7,943 nt of DNA from Candidatus Poribacteria bacterium (lineage in GTDB: Bacteria > Poribacteria > WGA-4E > B28-G17), in contig QNBQ01000052.1 in NCBI GenBank assembly GCA_003645735.1, forward strand, positions 1 through 7,943. Reading direction: 5' to 3'. The notes below the pieces were generated by a model, which made no database searches, was not told where the DNA came from, and was given only the letters and a program-made list of their open reading frames with translations. The stretch's first letter is position 1, and every line of letters starts with the position of its first letter. Below are positions 1 to 6,224 of the stretch, piece by piece. The position numbers and the translations under genes were made by a program.

Positions 1-397
1 CCAGCAGATCCCTCACCTTCCTGAGGTAATCCACGTTCTCGTCCGACAGCTTGAAGGAATAGGGGAACTGGAGCAACATCCCGCCGAACTTCCCGGACTC
101 CACCAGGGGCTTTATCGACTCCTTCATCGCCTCGACCGCCCCCTCGACATCTCCCCTGGCGTGGGTGATCTCCTGGTGGGCCTTGACGGTGAACTCGAAC
201 CCCTCGGGCGTCTTCCTCACCATCGCCTCGAACGTCCTCGGGGAGGGGATGCGGTAGTATGTGGAGTTGATCTCGACGGCGTCGAAGTGCCTCGAATAAA
301 ACCTGAGCATATCCCTATCGGGCAGCCCCTCCGGGTAGAAGACCCCCCTCCAATCCTTGAAGCTGTATCCGGATGTGCCTATCCTTATCTCGCCCAT
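1..397 (-). CDS. DUF72 (YecE-like) family protein, 3' end outside window
   Basis: The minus strand is open from an ATG at 397 to the window edge, giving 132 codons of the N-terminal half. The translation begins MGEIRIGTSGYSFKDWRGVF and contains FDAVEINSTYYRIPS, FTVKAHQEITH and GGMLLQFPYSFKL. These are the hallmark blocks of the DUF72 family, a TIM-barrel-like fold of about 240-280 residues; E. coli YecE is a member. Its biochemical role is not established. The ATG lies inside the last codons of the PorV-like gene, a 13-base overlap (385-397), so translation is probably coupled; there is no strong Shine-Dalgarno site upstream. It is the third gene of the membrane protein / barrel protein unit. 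Family assignment is secure; any functional link to its neighbours is inference. Confidence 0.9.
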   Translation of the reverse strand, partial: MGEIRIGTSGYSFKDWRGVFYPEGLPDRDMLRFYSRHFDAVEINSTYYRIPSPRTFEAMVRKTPEGFEFTVKAHQEITHARGDVEGAVEAMKESIKPLVESGKFGGMLLQFPYSFKLSDENVDYLRKVRDLL

Positions 398-1422
398 AGC
401 TCGAAATCCGCCGCCACGATCTGTGTTCTCCCCAGGTCTTCATGGGTGGTAAACGCGTAGTCCAGGGAGAGGGTTGACCGGTAGATCGGTATCCTGAAGC
501 CGGCCCCGAAGGTCGGCCTCCCCCTGTAGAGGCCGGCCCTGAGCGATAGCGCACGTAGTATCGTCAGCTCCGCCCCAGTCCATATCTCCCTCTCGTCCGA
601 TCTGTAATCGGCGGCGGCCAGCAGCGAGACGTATCCGATGCCCAGCTTCGTCGAGATCCCCAAGGTCAGGCTCAGCGGCCTGGAGAAGCTCGCCCTGGAG
701 GGCGTGTCCCACCTTATGTGGGTGCCGAGGTCGCGCAACACAAACGCCACGCTCGCCTCCCCCCTGACCCTCCCCTCCGACCTCCAGGGGGTGTATCTGA
801 ACCCAACGTCTATGCCCCACCCGGAGCCGGTGTTCTCGAAGACCCTCTGCCTCAGGAGCTTCAAGGAGATCCCCGCCCCGAGGGAGCCGGTCAGGGGGAG
901 GGCGTAGGAGATGAAGACGGCGTCGTCGTAGCTGTCGAAGCTGCCCGAGATGACCGGTCGGTCGATGTAAGGCTCGCCCGGGTCCTTGATCCCATTGCCG
1001 TTTTTGTCCTGGAAATCGCCCAGCCTCCCGTTGCCGTTCACATCTATGAACTCCTCCCCTGTTATGGGAATATCCTCCACGCCAACCCTCAGCCAGCACA
1101 CCCCGATCGTCCCCCCCAGCTCCTCGACCCTCTGGGAGTAGGCCAGGAAGCTGTGCTTCACCAATCCCTCCCTGAAACCCCCGAATAGGTCGGAGTAGGT
1201 GGAGGAGATCGAGATCCACTTCACCCGCGAGATACCGGCCGGGTTCCAGAAGGGAGCCGAGGCGTCCGAACCGATGCTCGAAAAGGCGTTGCCCATCCCC
1301 AAGGCCCTGGCGTTGACGGAGGAGGTGAGGGAGTCGAACGCGTAAACCCCCTCATCCGCCCGGGCCGAGGAGACGAGCGATATAGCGATTAGGAGCGTCA
1401 AAACTCCAAGCCGACGCATCAT
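385..1422 (-). CDS. PorV/PorQ-like outer-membrane beta-barrel protein
   Basis: This 345-residue protein has a signal peptide: a basic start (MMRRL), a hydrophobic stretch at 5-19 and a likely cleavage site after ARA at 20-22. The mature N-terminus carries NARALGMGNAFSSIGSDASA (37-56) and FWNPAG (58-63), the signature of the PorV/PorQ (UPF0164) family. The rest alternates short amphipathic strands with Gly/Ser turns, as in an outer-membrane barrel. In Bacteroidota PorV helps type IX secretion, but relatives in other phyla are uncharacterised, so a secretion role should not be assumed. Residues 127-150 form an Asp/Asn/Gly-rich insert that looks calcium-binding. The start overlaps the stop of the upstream membrane-protein gene by 4 bases (ATGA) and the end overlaps the DUF72 start by 13 bases, so all three are probably translated from one message. 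A second ATG follows at codon 2; either start keeps the signal peptide. Confidence 0.88.
   Translation of the reverse strand: MMRRLGVLTLLIAISLVSSARADEGVYAFDSLTSSVNARALGMGNAFSSIGSDASAPFWNPAGISRVKWISISSTYSDLFGGFREGLVKHSFLAYSQRVEELGGTIGVCWLRVGVEDIPITGEEFIDVNGNGRLGDFQDKNGNGIKDPGEPYIDRPVISGSFDSYDDAVFISYALPLTGSLGAGISLKLLRQRVFENTGSGWGIDVGFRYTPWRSEGRVRGEASVAFVLRDLGTHIRWDTPSRASFSRPLSLTLGISTKLGIGYVSLLAAADYRSDEREIWTGAELTILRALSLRAGLYRGRPTFGAGFRIPIYRSTLSLDYAFTTHEDLGRTQIVAADFELWAR
973..1044 (-). other. Calcium-loop-like insert in the barrel protein (residues 127-150)
   Basis: The encoded residues include DVNGNGRLGD and DKNGNGIKDPGE, two adjacent Dx[ND]xNGxxxD-type loops. Such loops coordinate calcium in EF-hand-like, dockerin and thrombospondin type 3 repeats. 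They lie between two predicted strands of the barrel, so they probably form an extended surface or periplasmic loop. Metal binding is inferred from the motif only. Confidence 0.65.
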
Positions 1423-3350
1423 CCCGGAGCGAAGTCATAGGTGAAGGTTTGGAATATGACGCTTATGGCGCTCCAGAACGCGCCGACGCAGAACTCGCCT
1501 AAGATGACGCCGAAGAAGAAGTATTTCGCCTTGTTGTGAACCTTCAGCCCGCCGTATTTCAGGATCACCCATTTGATCACGCTCGCTATGAGGAGACAGG
1601 ACCAGAAATACTCCACCCCGAAGTTCATCGACAGGGCGTATCCGGCCGGGTGGAACGGCCACCAGATGAACCTCATCCGCATGAACATCAGGAAGAAGGT
1701 GAAGGCCAATCCGACGACCATGGCCATCATGGCCGGGTAGTCCGGACCTCGGGGGTAGGCCAGCTGGTTGGCCAGCCAGTTATACTGGCCCCATATGTGC
1801 CCCACCGACGGCCCTCCATCTCCCCCCAGCCTGTATTCCTCGCTCACTATCGCCCAAAACGAGGAGATCGTCCCCAGGATCATCGCCAATATCATCGCCA
1901 AAACGAGCCTCTTGGGGCTCATGTTGGCCCTCTCGGCCAGCTTGAACCCCTCAAGCTGATGCGGCATGATGCTGTTTCGATATCCCCTTCCCGAAAGGCC
2001 CCAGAACAGAACGGTCGGGACGAGGTTGTGCGGCCCCACCCTCCTCGTGCCGAAGAAGTTGACCAGGATCTGAGGGGAGTTCATCATGCCGGCCATCTCG
2101 TGCGCCGGGGGCCCCAGCTCGGCACGCATCCGGGTTATGGCGACCGAGATGATGTAGAGGATCAGGAAGTAGAGCGTTATGAACCAGGGGTCCATCCCCG
2201 CCCGCATGCAGAACCACATGATGTATGCTGAGGCCAGGACGATCATCGCCACAGCGGTCCTGTAGCTTACCGGCTCGTCCGAATCGTCCAGCTTGGTTTT
2301 CATCCCCAAAACCTTCTTGATCACCTCCTTGAGGTGGAGCCTCGTCACCCATATGGCGATGATGAACAGGCCGAAGAAGGCCCCCGCCGACTGCTCCGAC
2401 AGATAGGGGAACCTCGTCTGCGTCCTGCCTATAGCGGCGGCGAACACCAATTGGGCCTTTTTGAACAGGAAGAAGAACCAGATGGAGAAGGAGAGATCCA
2501 GCGGCAAGAGGAACCCCAGGCCTATGAGGAACGGGTAGAGGGGCAGTGGGAGCCATCCTATCGCGTTCCACGGCTTCGTCGTGAAGTATTTGCCCAGGTT
2601 GTAGTAGTTGTGCCTGACGGGTATCCTGGGGACCTGGGGGAAGAAGTGGTTCAGGCCGTTTAGGATGTCTATGAAGGCGGCGATGGCGAAGCCGAGCCAC
2701 AGCGTCCTGTTCCTGAAGAACTTGCTCGTCCCGCCCCCCTCGGTTATCGCCAGGGGGAGCTGGATGATCGGATAGGCCAGCTTCTCGTATTCCGTCCACT
2801 GCTTCCTGACGATGACGTTAATCCCCAGCATGACGATCCCCACCGCCGTCAGGAACGATGTGAACCAGAGGGTGGGGCCTATCCACGCCCTCACGATCTC
2901 CCACCTGTAGAAGGTGCTCTCCCCCTCGTAAAACCCCCTCAGGATCTCCTTATCGCCCACGACGAGCCAGTCGGGAAGATAGGGGATGATCAGCTCGCCC
3001 CACTCGTTTTCGGGCGTGGCATACCAGAAGGCGTGGGGGATGGCTGGGACTATGAGCTGGAGGAAGTCGTGACCCGCCAGCGCCTCGGCCATGCAGAGCA
3101 TGACGTAAACGGTGATTATCTCCCCCTGGGTGAGGGCCGCCTTGGGGTAGACCTTCTTTATGAGGAGGTTGAAGGCGATGATGACGAATATGATGAAGAC
3201 GACGCCCCACATCAGGGAGATGGATGTGGGGTGGTTGGTGTGCCAGAGACACTCGACCTCCTCGACCCAGAAGCAGGCTGGGGGGATGAGGAGCAAGCCC
3301 AGGAGGATGGCGCGCCAGGTGACTCCGGTCTCCTTCCGCCTCTCCTTCAT
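1419..3350 (-). CDS. Polytopic inner-membrane protein, DUF6785/DUF6784 type
   Basis: This 643-residue protein has about 12-13 hydrophobic segments, near residues 13-30, 44-64, 76-103, 156-180, 217-232, 268-293, 323-338, 364-405 (two), 481-502, 540-558, 580-597 and 610-634. From memory, blocks such as LTQGEIITVYVMLCMAEALA (73-92), ATPENEWGEL (111-120), RKQWTEYEKLAYPIIQLPL (182-200), MPHQLEGFKLAERA (462-475) and RFIWWPFHPAGYALS (560-574) match the DUF6785 domain followed by a C-terminal DUF6784 domain. This family is common in Planctomycetes- and Poribacteria-like genomes. Its function is unknown; the layout suggests a transporter, perhaps distantly like oligopeptide transporters. The ATG at 3350 is preceded by GGGAG six bases upstream, and a strong promoter lies just before it. 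Overlap with the next gene (ATGA) suggests that this inner-membrane protein and the outer-membrane barrel are made together, possibly to move the same substrate; that is inference. Confidence 0.85.
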   Translation of the reverse strand: MKERRKETGVTWRAILLGLLLIPPACFWVEEVECLWHTNHPTSISLMWGVVFIIFVIIAFNLLIKKVYPKAALTQGEIITVYVMLCMAEALAGHDFLQLIVPAIPHAFWYATPENEWGELIIPYLPDWLVVGDKEILRGFYEGESTFYRWEIVRAWIGPTLWFTSFLTAVGIVMLGINVIVRKQWTEYEKLAYPIIQLPLAITEGGGTSKFFRNRTLWLGFAIAAFIDILNGLNHFFPQVPRIPVRHNYYNLGKYFTTKPWNAIGWLPLPLYPFLIGLGFLLPLDLSFSIWFFFLFKKAQLVFAAAIGRTQTRFPYLSEQSAGAFFGLFIIAIWVTRLHLKEVIKKVLGMKTKLDDSDEPVSYRTAVAMIVLASAYIMWFCMRAGMDPWFITLYFLILYIISVAITRMRAELGPPAHEMAGMMNSPQILVNFFGTRRVGPHNLVPTVLFWGLSGRGYRNSIMPHQLEGFKLAERANMSPKRLVLAMILAMILGTISSFWAIVSEEYRLGGDGGPSVGHIWGQYNWLANQLAYPRGPDYPAMMAMVVGLAFTFFLMFMRMRFIWWPFHPAGYALSMNFGVEYFWSCLLIASVIKWVILKYGGLKVHNKAKYFFFGVILGEFCVGAFWSAISVIFQTFTYDFAPG

Positions 3351-3379
3351 CCATCGCTCCCAAGACCGGGTTCCCCTCT

Positions 3380-3409
3380 ATTATAGACGAGCTTAAAGCT
3401 CGGTGTCAA
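3380..3409 (-). promoter_or_regulatory. Sigma70-type promoter for the membrane-protein operon
   Basis: On the minus strand TTGACA (3404-3409) and TATAAT (3380-3385) are both perfect consensus hexamers, separated by 18 bases. Transcription would start near 3373, leaving a leader of about 22 bases with GGGAG at 3357-3361 before the ATG at 3350. The -35 box overlaps the last codons of the DUF1854 gene. A 13-base palindrome fills most of the spacer. Confidence 0.8.
3389..3401. repeat. Palindrome in the promoter spacer (possible operator)
   Basis: On the minus strand GAGCTTTAAGCTC is a perfect inverted repeat with 6-base arms around a central T. It sits between the -35 and -10 boxes and spans the DUF1854 stop codon. 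Its position suits a repressor site. It is not followed by a T-tract, so it is unlikely to be a terminator. A few such short palindromes are expected by chance in 8 kb. Confidence 0.4.
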
Positions 3410-3881
3410 GCAGGCTGCGGCTGCGCGGATCCAGATCCCAGTAGTTCGGTATCTCGTATCTGTTGCCGTCGATATCCCTGATTATCACCTTGCCGGACGG
3501 CAGCAGCTTGGCATCTGAGCGGCTCATCAGCTCTATCGTCCGCTCGCCCTTGTCGGTCACCACCCTCCAGACAGGCATCCCGAACACCTCCTCCACCTCC
3601 AGCACCTTCAGTATCTTCGGCACCATGTATCTCTCCTCCAGCTCCTCCCTCAAAACCCTCCTGGACTCCTCCGGCAGGGAGTTCAGATCCTCGATGATCC
3701 CTATCTCGTTGTCCTCCGAGTCGATCAGGGCGATGTAGTTTTCGGGGGCGGAGAGGGGGAAGGCCTTCAGAGGAATCACGTCCTCGAACCTCTCCCCCTC
3801 ATACTCCAGGACGAGCTCGCCGAACCTGTTCCTGTATAGCTTCACCTTGTCCGGCTCCAGTATCTTAAGCTCCCAGGACAT
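3393..3881 (-). CDS. DUF1854 domain protein, partner of the ABC exporter
   Basis: This 162-residue protein is soluble and acidic, with no signal peptide or membrane segment. Features such as LYRNRFGELVLEYEGERFED near the start, PLSAPENYIALIDSEDNEIG in the middle and the closing IRDIDGNRYEIPNYWDLDPR are typical of the DUF1854 family, which is about this length and has no known biochemical activity. Its ATG lies inside the exporter gene (17-base overlap, 3865-3881), and AGGAGG (3888-3893) sits six bases upstream within exporter codons, so the two are surely co-expressed. In Betaproteobacteria a DUF1854 protein next to a similar ABC transporter has been linked to cyanophycin genes; none is seen here. 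A role as an accessory or regulatory subunit of the exporter is the simplest inference. Confidence 0.85.
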   Translation of the reverse strand: MSWELKILEPDKVKLYRNRFGELVLEYEGERFEDVIPLKAFPLSAPENYIALIDSEDNEIGIIEDLNSLPEESRRVLREELEERYMVPKILKVLEVEEVFGMPVWRVVTDKGERTIELMSRSDAKLLPSGKVIIRDIDGNRYEIPNYWDLDPRSRSLLDTEL

Positions 3882-6147
3882 AATCCACCTCCTGGAGCCT
3901 CATCCTCGAAAGATCCGTTTGCATCTTGACCAGTTTGGCGTAGACGCCGTCCTTTCTCATAAGCTCGTCGTGCGTGCCCATCTCCACAAGCCTCCCCCTC
4001 TCAAGCACGAAGATCCTGTCGGCGTTCCTCAGGGTGGAGAGCCTGTGTGCGATGGCGAAGGTGGTTCTGCCCTTTATCAGCCTCTCCATCGCCTCCTGGA
4101 TCTGCGCCTCGGTGGCCGTGTCGACCGACGAGGTGGCCTCGTCCAGGATCAGTATCCTGGGGTTTTTGAGGATCGCCCTGGCTATGGAGATCCTCTGCCT
4201 TTCGCCCATCGACAGCCTGGCCCCCCTCTCGCCGACGATCGTGTCATACCCGTCGGGGAAGCGTATGATGAAGTCGTGGGCGTTTGCGGCCTTGGCCGCC
4301 TCTATGATCTCCCTCATGGAGGCGTTCGGCACGCCGTAGGCGATGTTCTCGGCTATCGTCCCGTTGAAGAGATAAGGCTCCTGCAGCACGATCCCTATCT
4401 GGCTTCTGAGGGCCTTGATGTCCAGGTCGAGGATGTTGTGCCCATCGATGTAGATCGCCCCTTTCGTCGGCTCGAAGAAGCGGCAGATCAGGCTGACGAG
4501 CGTCGTCTTTCCGGCGCCGCTGTGGCCCACAAGCCCTATCATCTCGCCCGGCTCAACCTCGAAGGAGATGTCCTCCAGCGCCGGCTTGTCGCTCCCCTCG
4601 TAGATGAAGGTGACGTTTTCGAACCTCACCCTCCCCTCTATCCTGGGGACGACGATCGCCGGGCCGGTCGACCTGACCTCGGGCTGGGCGTCCAGTATCT
4701 CGAAGATCCTGTCAGCGGAGGCCGCGGCCCTCTGGAACCTGTGGTTCAGCATGCACAGCATCCTGACCGGCATGTAAAACCTCCACATGTAGCCGGTGAA
4801 GGCGGTGAAGGTGCCCAGCGTCATGACGTCCTGTATCACCCATCTGCCGCCGACGAACCAGATGATGATGCTCCCCAAGAAGGTGGAGAAGCCCATCAGC
4901 GGCATGAAGACCGACCTCAGCTTCGCCCCCCTCAGCTCGGAGGCGAAAAGCTCAGCGCTTTTCCGCCTGAACCTCTCAACCTCCCTCCTCTCCTGCACGA
5001 ACGCCTTGACCACCTTCACCCCGGGGATCGTATCGGTCAGTATCGAGTTTATATCGCCCCACCGCTTCGACACGGCGTGCCAGATCTTGTGTAGCCTCCT
5101 GCCGAAATGGACCGTGAGGAAGGCCATCATCGGCACCGGCACCAGGCAGAGCAGGGCGAGCTTCCAGTTGAGGGTCAGCAGTATCTGGCAGATGAAGATC
5201 AGGGTGACGATGCTCTGGATCATGTCGGGCATGGCGTTGACGATGAAGTCCTGCAGCCTGCTTGCGTCGAAGGTTATCCTCGCCATGATGCTGCCCGTGT
5301 CCCTCTGCGAGTAGAAGCTGAGCCCCAGTTTCTGGAGATGCTCATAGGTCTGGTTCCTGATGGTCAGGTTCACCTTCCCGCCGACCCAGGCCATGATGTA
5401 TCCCCTGACGGCCCCCAATAGGCTGGCGCCCACCAACACCCCTATAAGTTCGAGCCCCAGGATGAGCAGCTTCCTCATCCTCTCGGCCTCCGTGAGGCCG
5501 GGGGCGGTGATCGCGTCGTCTATGAGCGATCTGGTCAGAAGGGGCTGTCTCAGCTCAAGCCAGGTCGCCGCGAACATCAACAGGAGGGAGATGGCTATCA
5601 GATGCCAGTAGGGCTTGGCGTAGCTCAGCAGCCTGAAGATGAGCTTCCTCTTCTCGAGGCAGTTCGGGCAGACCCCCAGCCACCTCGGTATCGGCGCCCC
5701 GCATTTGGGACATCTCCCCTTCCGCTCTTTGAGCGGTTTGAGCTCGACCTCCGCCTCTCCCTCCTTCGCCCGCTTGACGATCGACCTCAGCGAGTCAACT
5801 ATCGATCTGAACTTCGGCGACATCGATTTGGAGAAGCGGGCCACCACCAGCCCGGCGTCCGAGGTGTAGACCTTCAGGGCGTTGCTGGTGTAGAAACTCT
5901 TCAGCTTGACCTCCTCGACCTCCCCGATCTCGATCTTCAGCACGTCATATCTGTCGCCGACCGGGTCTATCGAGATGATCTCCCGATCGGTGGCTATCAG
6001 CCAGCCCTCCCCGTAATCGCCCGAGAGGGTCATATCGGTGCTGGCCGCTATGAGCGGCTCGCCGGAGGCGTGTTTCATGACCAGCTTTTGGACATCCCGC
6101 GGCATCTCCTCCACCAAAAGGGAGGAGGCGATGGTTTTCGCGCTCAT
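3865..6147 (-). CDS. ABC exporter (fused permease-ATPase) with N-terminal PH-like domain and zinc ribbon
   Basis: With the ATG at 6147 this is a 760-residue half-transporter, expected to work as a homodimer in the inner membrane. Residues about 25-120 look like a bacterial PH/GRAM-like domain (GEGWLIATDREIISID at 46-61). A four-cysteine zinc ribbon follows (C146, C149, C160, C163). Six membrane segments of the type I exporter fold lie near 179-199, 227-255, 307-327, 329-347, 419-439 and 442-460. The ATPase has Walker A GHSGAGKTT (541-549), Q-loop Q589, signature LSMGERQ (645-651, in place of LSGGQ), Walker B ILILDE (665-670) with catalytic E670, and switch H701, so it should be active. A longer version from TTG at 6162 is possible, but GGAGG at 6156-6160 fits only the ATG. 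The substrate is unknown; lipid, drug or peptide export are all possible for this fold. Confidence 0.93.
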   Translation of the reverse strand: MSAKTIASSLLVEEMPRDVQKLVMKHASGEPLIAASTDMTLSGDYGEGWLIATDREIISIDPVGDRYDVLKIEIGEVEEVKLKSFYTSNALKVYTSDAGLVVARFSKSMSPKFRSIVDSLRSIVKRAKEGEAEVELKPLKERKGRCPKCGAPIPRWLGVCPNCLEKRKLIFRLLSYAKPYWHLIAISLLLMFAATWLELRQPLLTRSLIDDAITAPGLTEAERMRKLLILGLELIGVLVGASLLGAVRGYIMAWVGGKVNLTIRNQTYEHLQKLGLSFYSQRDTGSIMARITFDASRLQDFIVNAMPDMIQSIVTLIFICQILLTLNWKLALLCLVPVPMMAFLTVHFGRRLHKIWHAVSKRWGDINSILTDTIPGVKVVKAFVQERREVERFRRKSAELFASELRGAKLRSVFMPLMGFSTFLGSIIIWFVGGRWVIQDVMTLGTFTAFTGYMWRFYMPVRMLCMLNHRFQRAAASADRIFEILDAQPEVRSTGPAIVVPRIEGRVRFENVTFIYEGSDKPALEDISFEVEPGEMIGLVGHSGAGKTTLVSLICRFFEPTKGAIYIDGHNILDLDIKALRSQIGIVLQEPYLFNGTIAENIAYGVPNASMREIIEAAKAANAHDFIIRFPDGYDTIVGERGARLSMGERQRISIARAILKNPRILILDEATSSVDTATEAQIQEAMERLIKGRTTFAIAHRLSTLRNADRIFVLERGRLVEMGTHDELMRKDGVYAKLVKMQTDLSRMRLQEVDYVLGA
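5659..5712 (-). other. Zinc-ribbon segment of the ABC exporter
   Basis: The encoded segment CPKCGAPIPRWLGVCPNC places two CxxC pairs ten residues apart, a typical treble-clef or ribbon zinc site. It separates the cytoplasmic PH-like domain from the first membrane helix, so it would lie at the inner face of the membrane. Zinc binding is inferred from the motif. Confidence 0.75.
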
Positions 6148-6155
6148 CTTTGCTA

Positions 6156-6160
6156 CCTCC
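6156..6160 (-). promoter_or_regulatory. Ribosome binding site that fixes the exporter start
   Basis: GGAGG on the minus strand ends eight bases before the ATG at 6147. The upstream in-frame TTG at 6162 overlaps this site and has only a T-tract before it, so the ATG is the better start. The site directly abuts the T-run of the upstream hairpin. Confidence 0.75.
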
Positions 6161-6198
6161 AAAAAAATAAGCTTCCAACGGCTTTAAGCCGAGGAAGC
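6161..6198 (-). terminator. Hairpin plus T-tract between regulator and exporter (terminator or attenuator)
   Basis: On the minus strand GCTTCC (6193-6198) pairs with GGAAGC (6171-6176), and an inner CGGCTT/AAGCCG pair (6179-6191) continues the stem with a small A/AA mismatch and a tiny loop. TTATTTTTTT (6161-6170) follows at once. This is a textbook intrinsic terminator located 27 bases after the regulator's stop. On the plus strand the same hairpin is followed by GTTTTTT (6199-6205), so it could act in both directions. Because the exporter ribosome site starts right after the T-run, partial read-through would feed the exporter gene. Confidence 0.75.
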
Positions 6199-6224
6199 GT
6201 TTTTTCCGGATTTTCGAGCTTTTA

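Noticed and set aside
385..1422. Assigning the barrel protein to type IX secretion
   Set aside because: PorV/PorQ-like proteins occur in many phyla without that system, and no other type IX component is in the window.
1536..2231. Plus-strand open frame of 231 codons opposite the DUF6785-type gene
   Set aside because: Low-complexity Pro/His/Arg/Glu composition and full overlap with a convincing membrane-protein gene on the minus strand.
3389..3401. Palindrome as a terminator after the DUF1854 gene
   Set aside because: Too short a stem, and no T-run follows on the minus strand; the next bases form the -10 box of a promoter.
3847..5094. Long plus-strand open frame of 415 codons opposite the ABC exporter
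   Set aside because: It is antisense to well-conserved exporter motifs (Walker A, Walker B, signature), has a Pro/His/Arg-rich composition typical of a shadow frame in GC-rich DNA, and no recognisable domain.
3393..6147. Calling the exporter/DUF1854 pair a cyanophycin export system
   Set aside because: No cyanophycin synthetase, cyanophycinase or related gene is visible; the link rests only on annotation of distant relatives.
6148..6162. Exporter start at the TTG codon at 6162
   Set aside because: The only good ribosome site (GGAGG, 6156-6160) overlaps that codon's neighbourhood and is correctly spaced only for the ATG at 6147; a T-tract of a terminator precedes the TTG.
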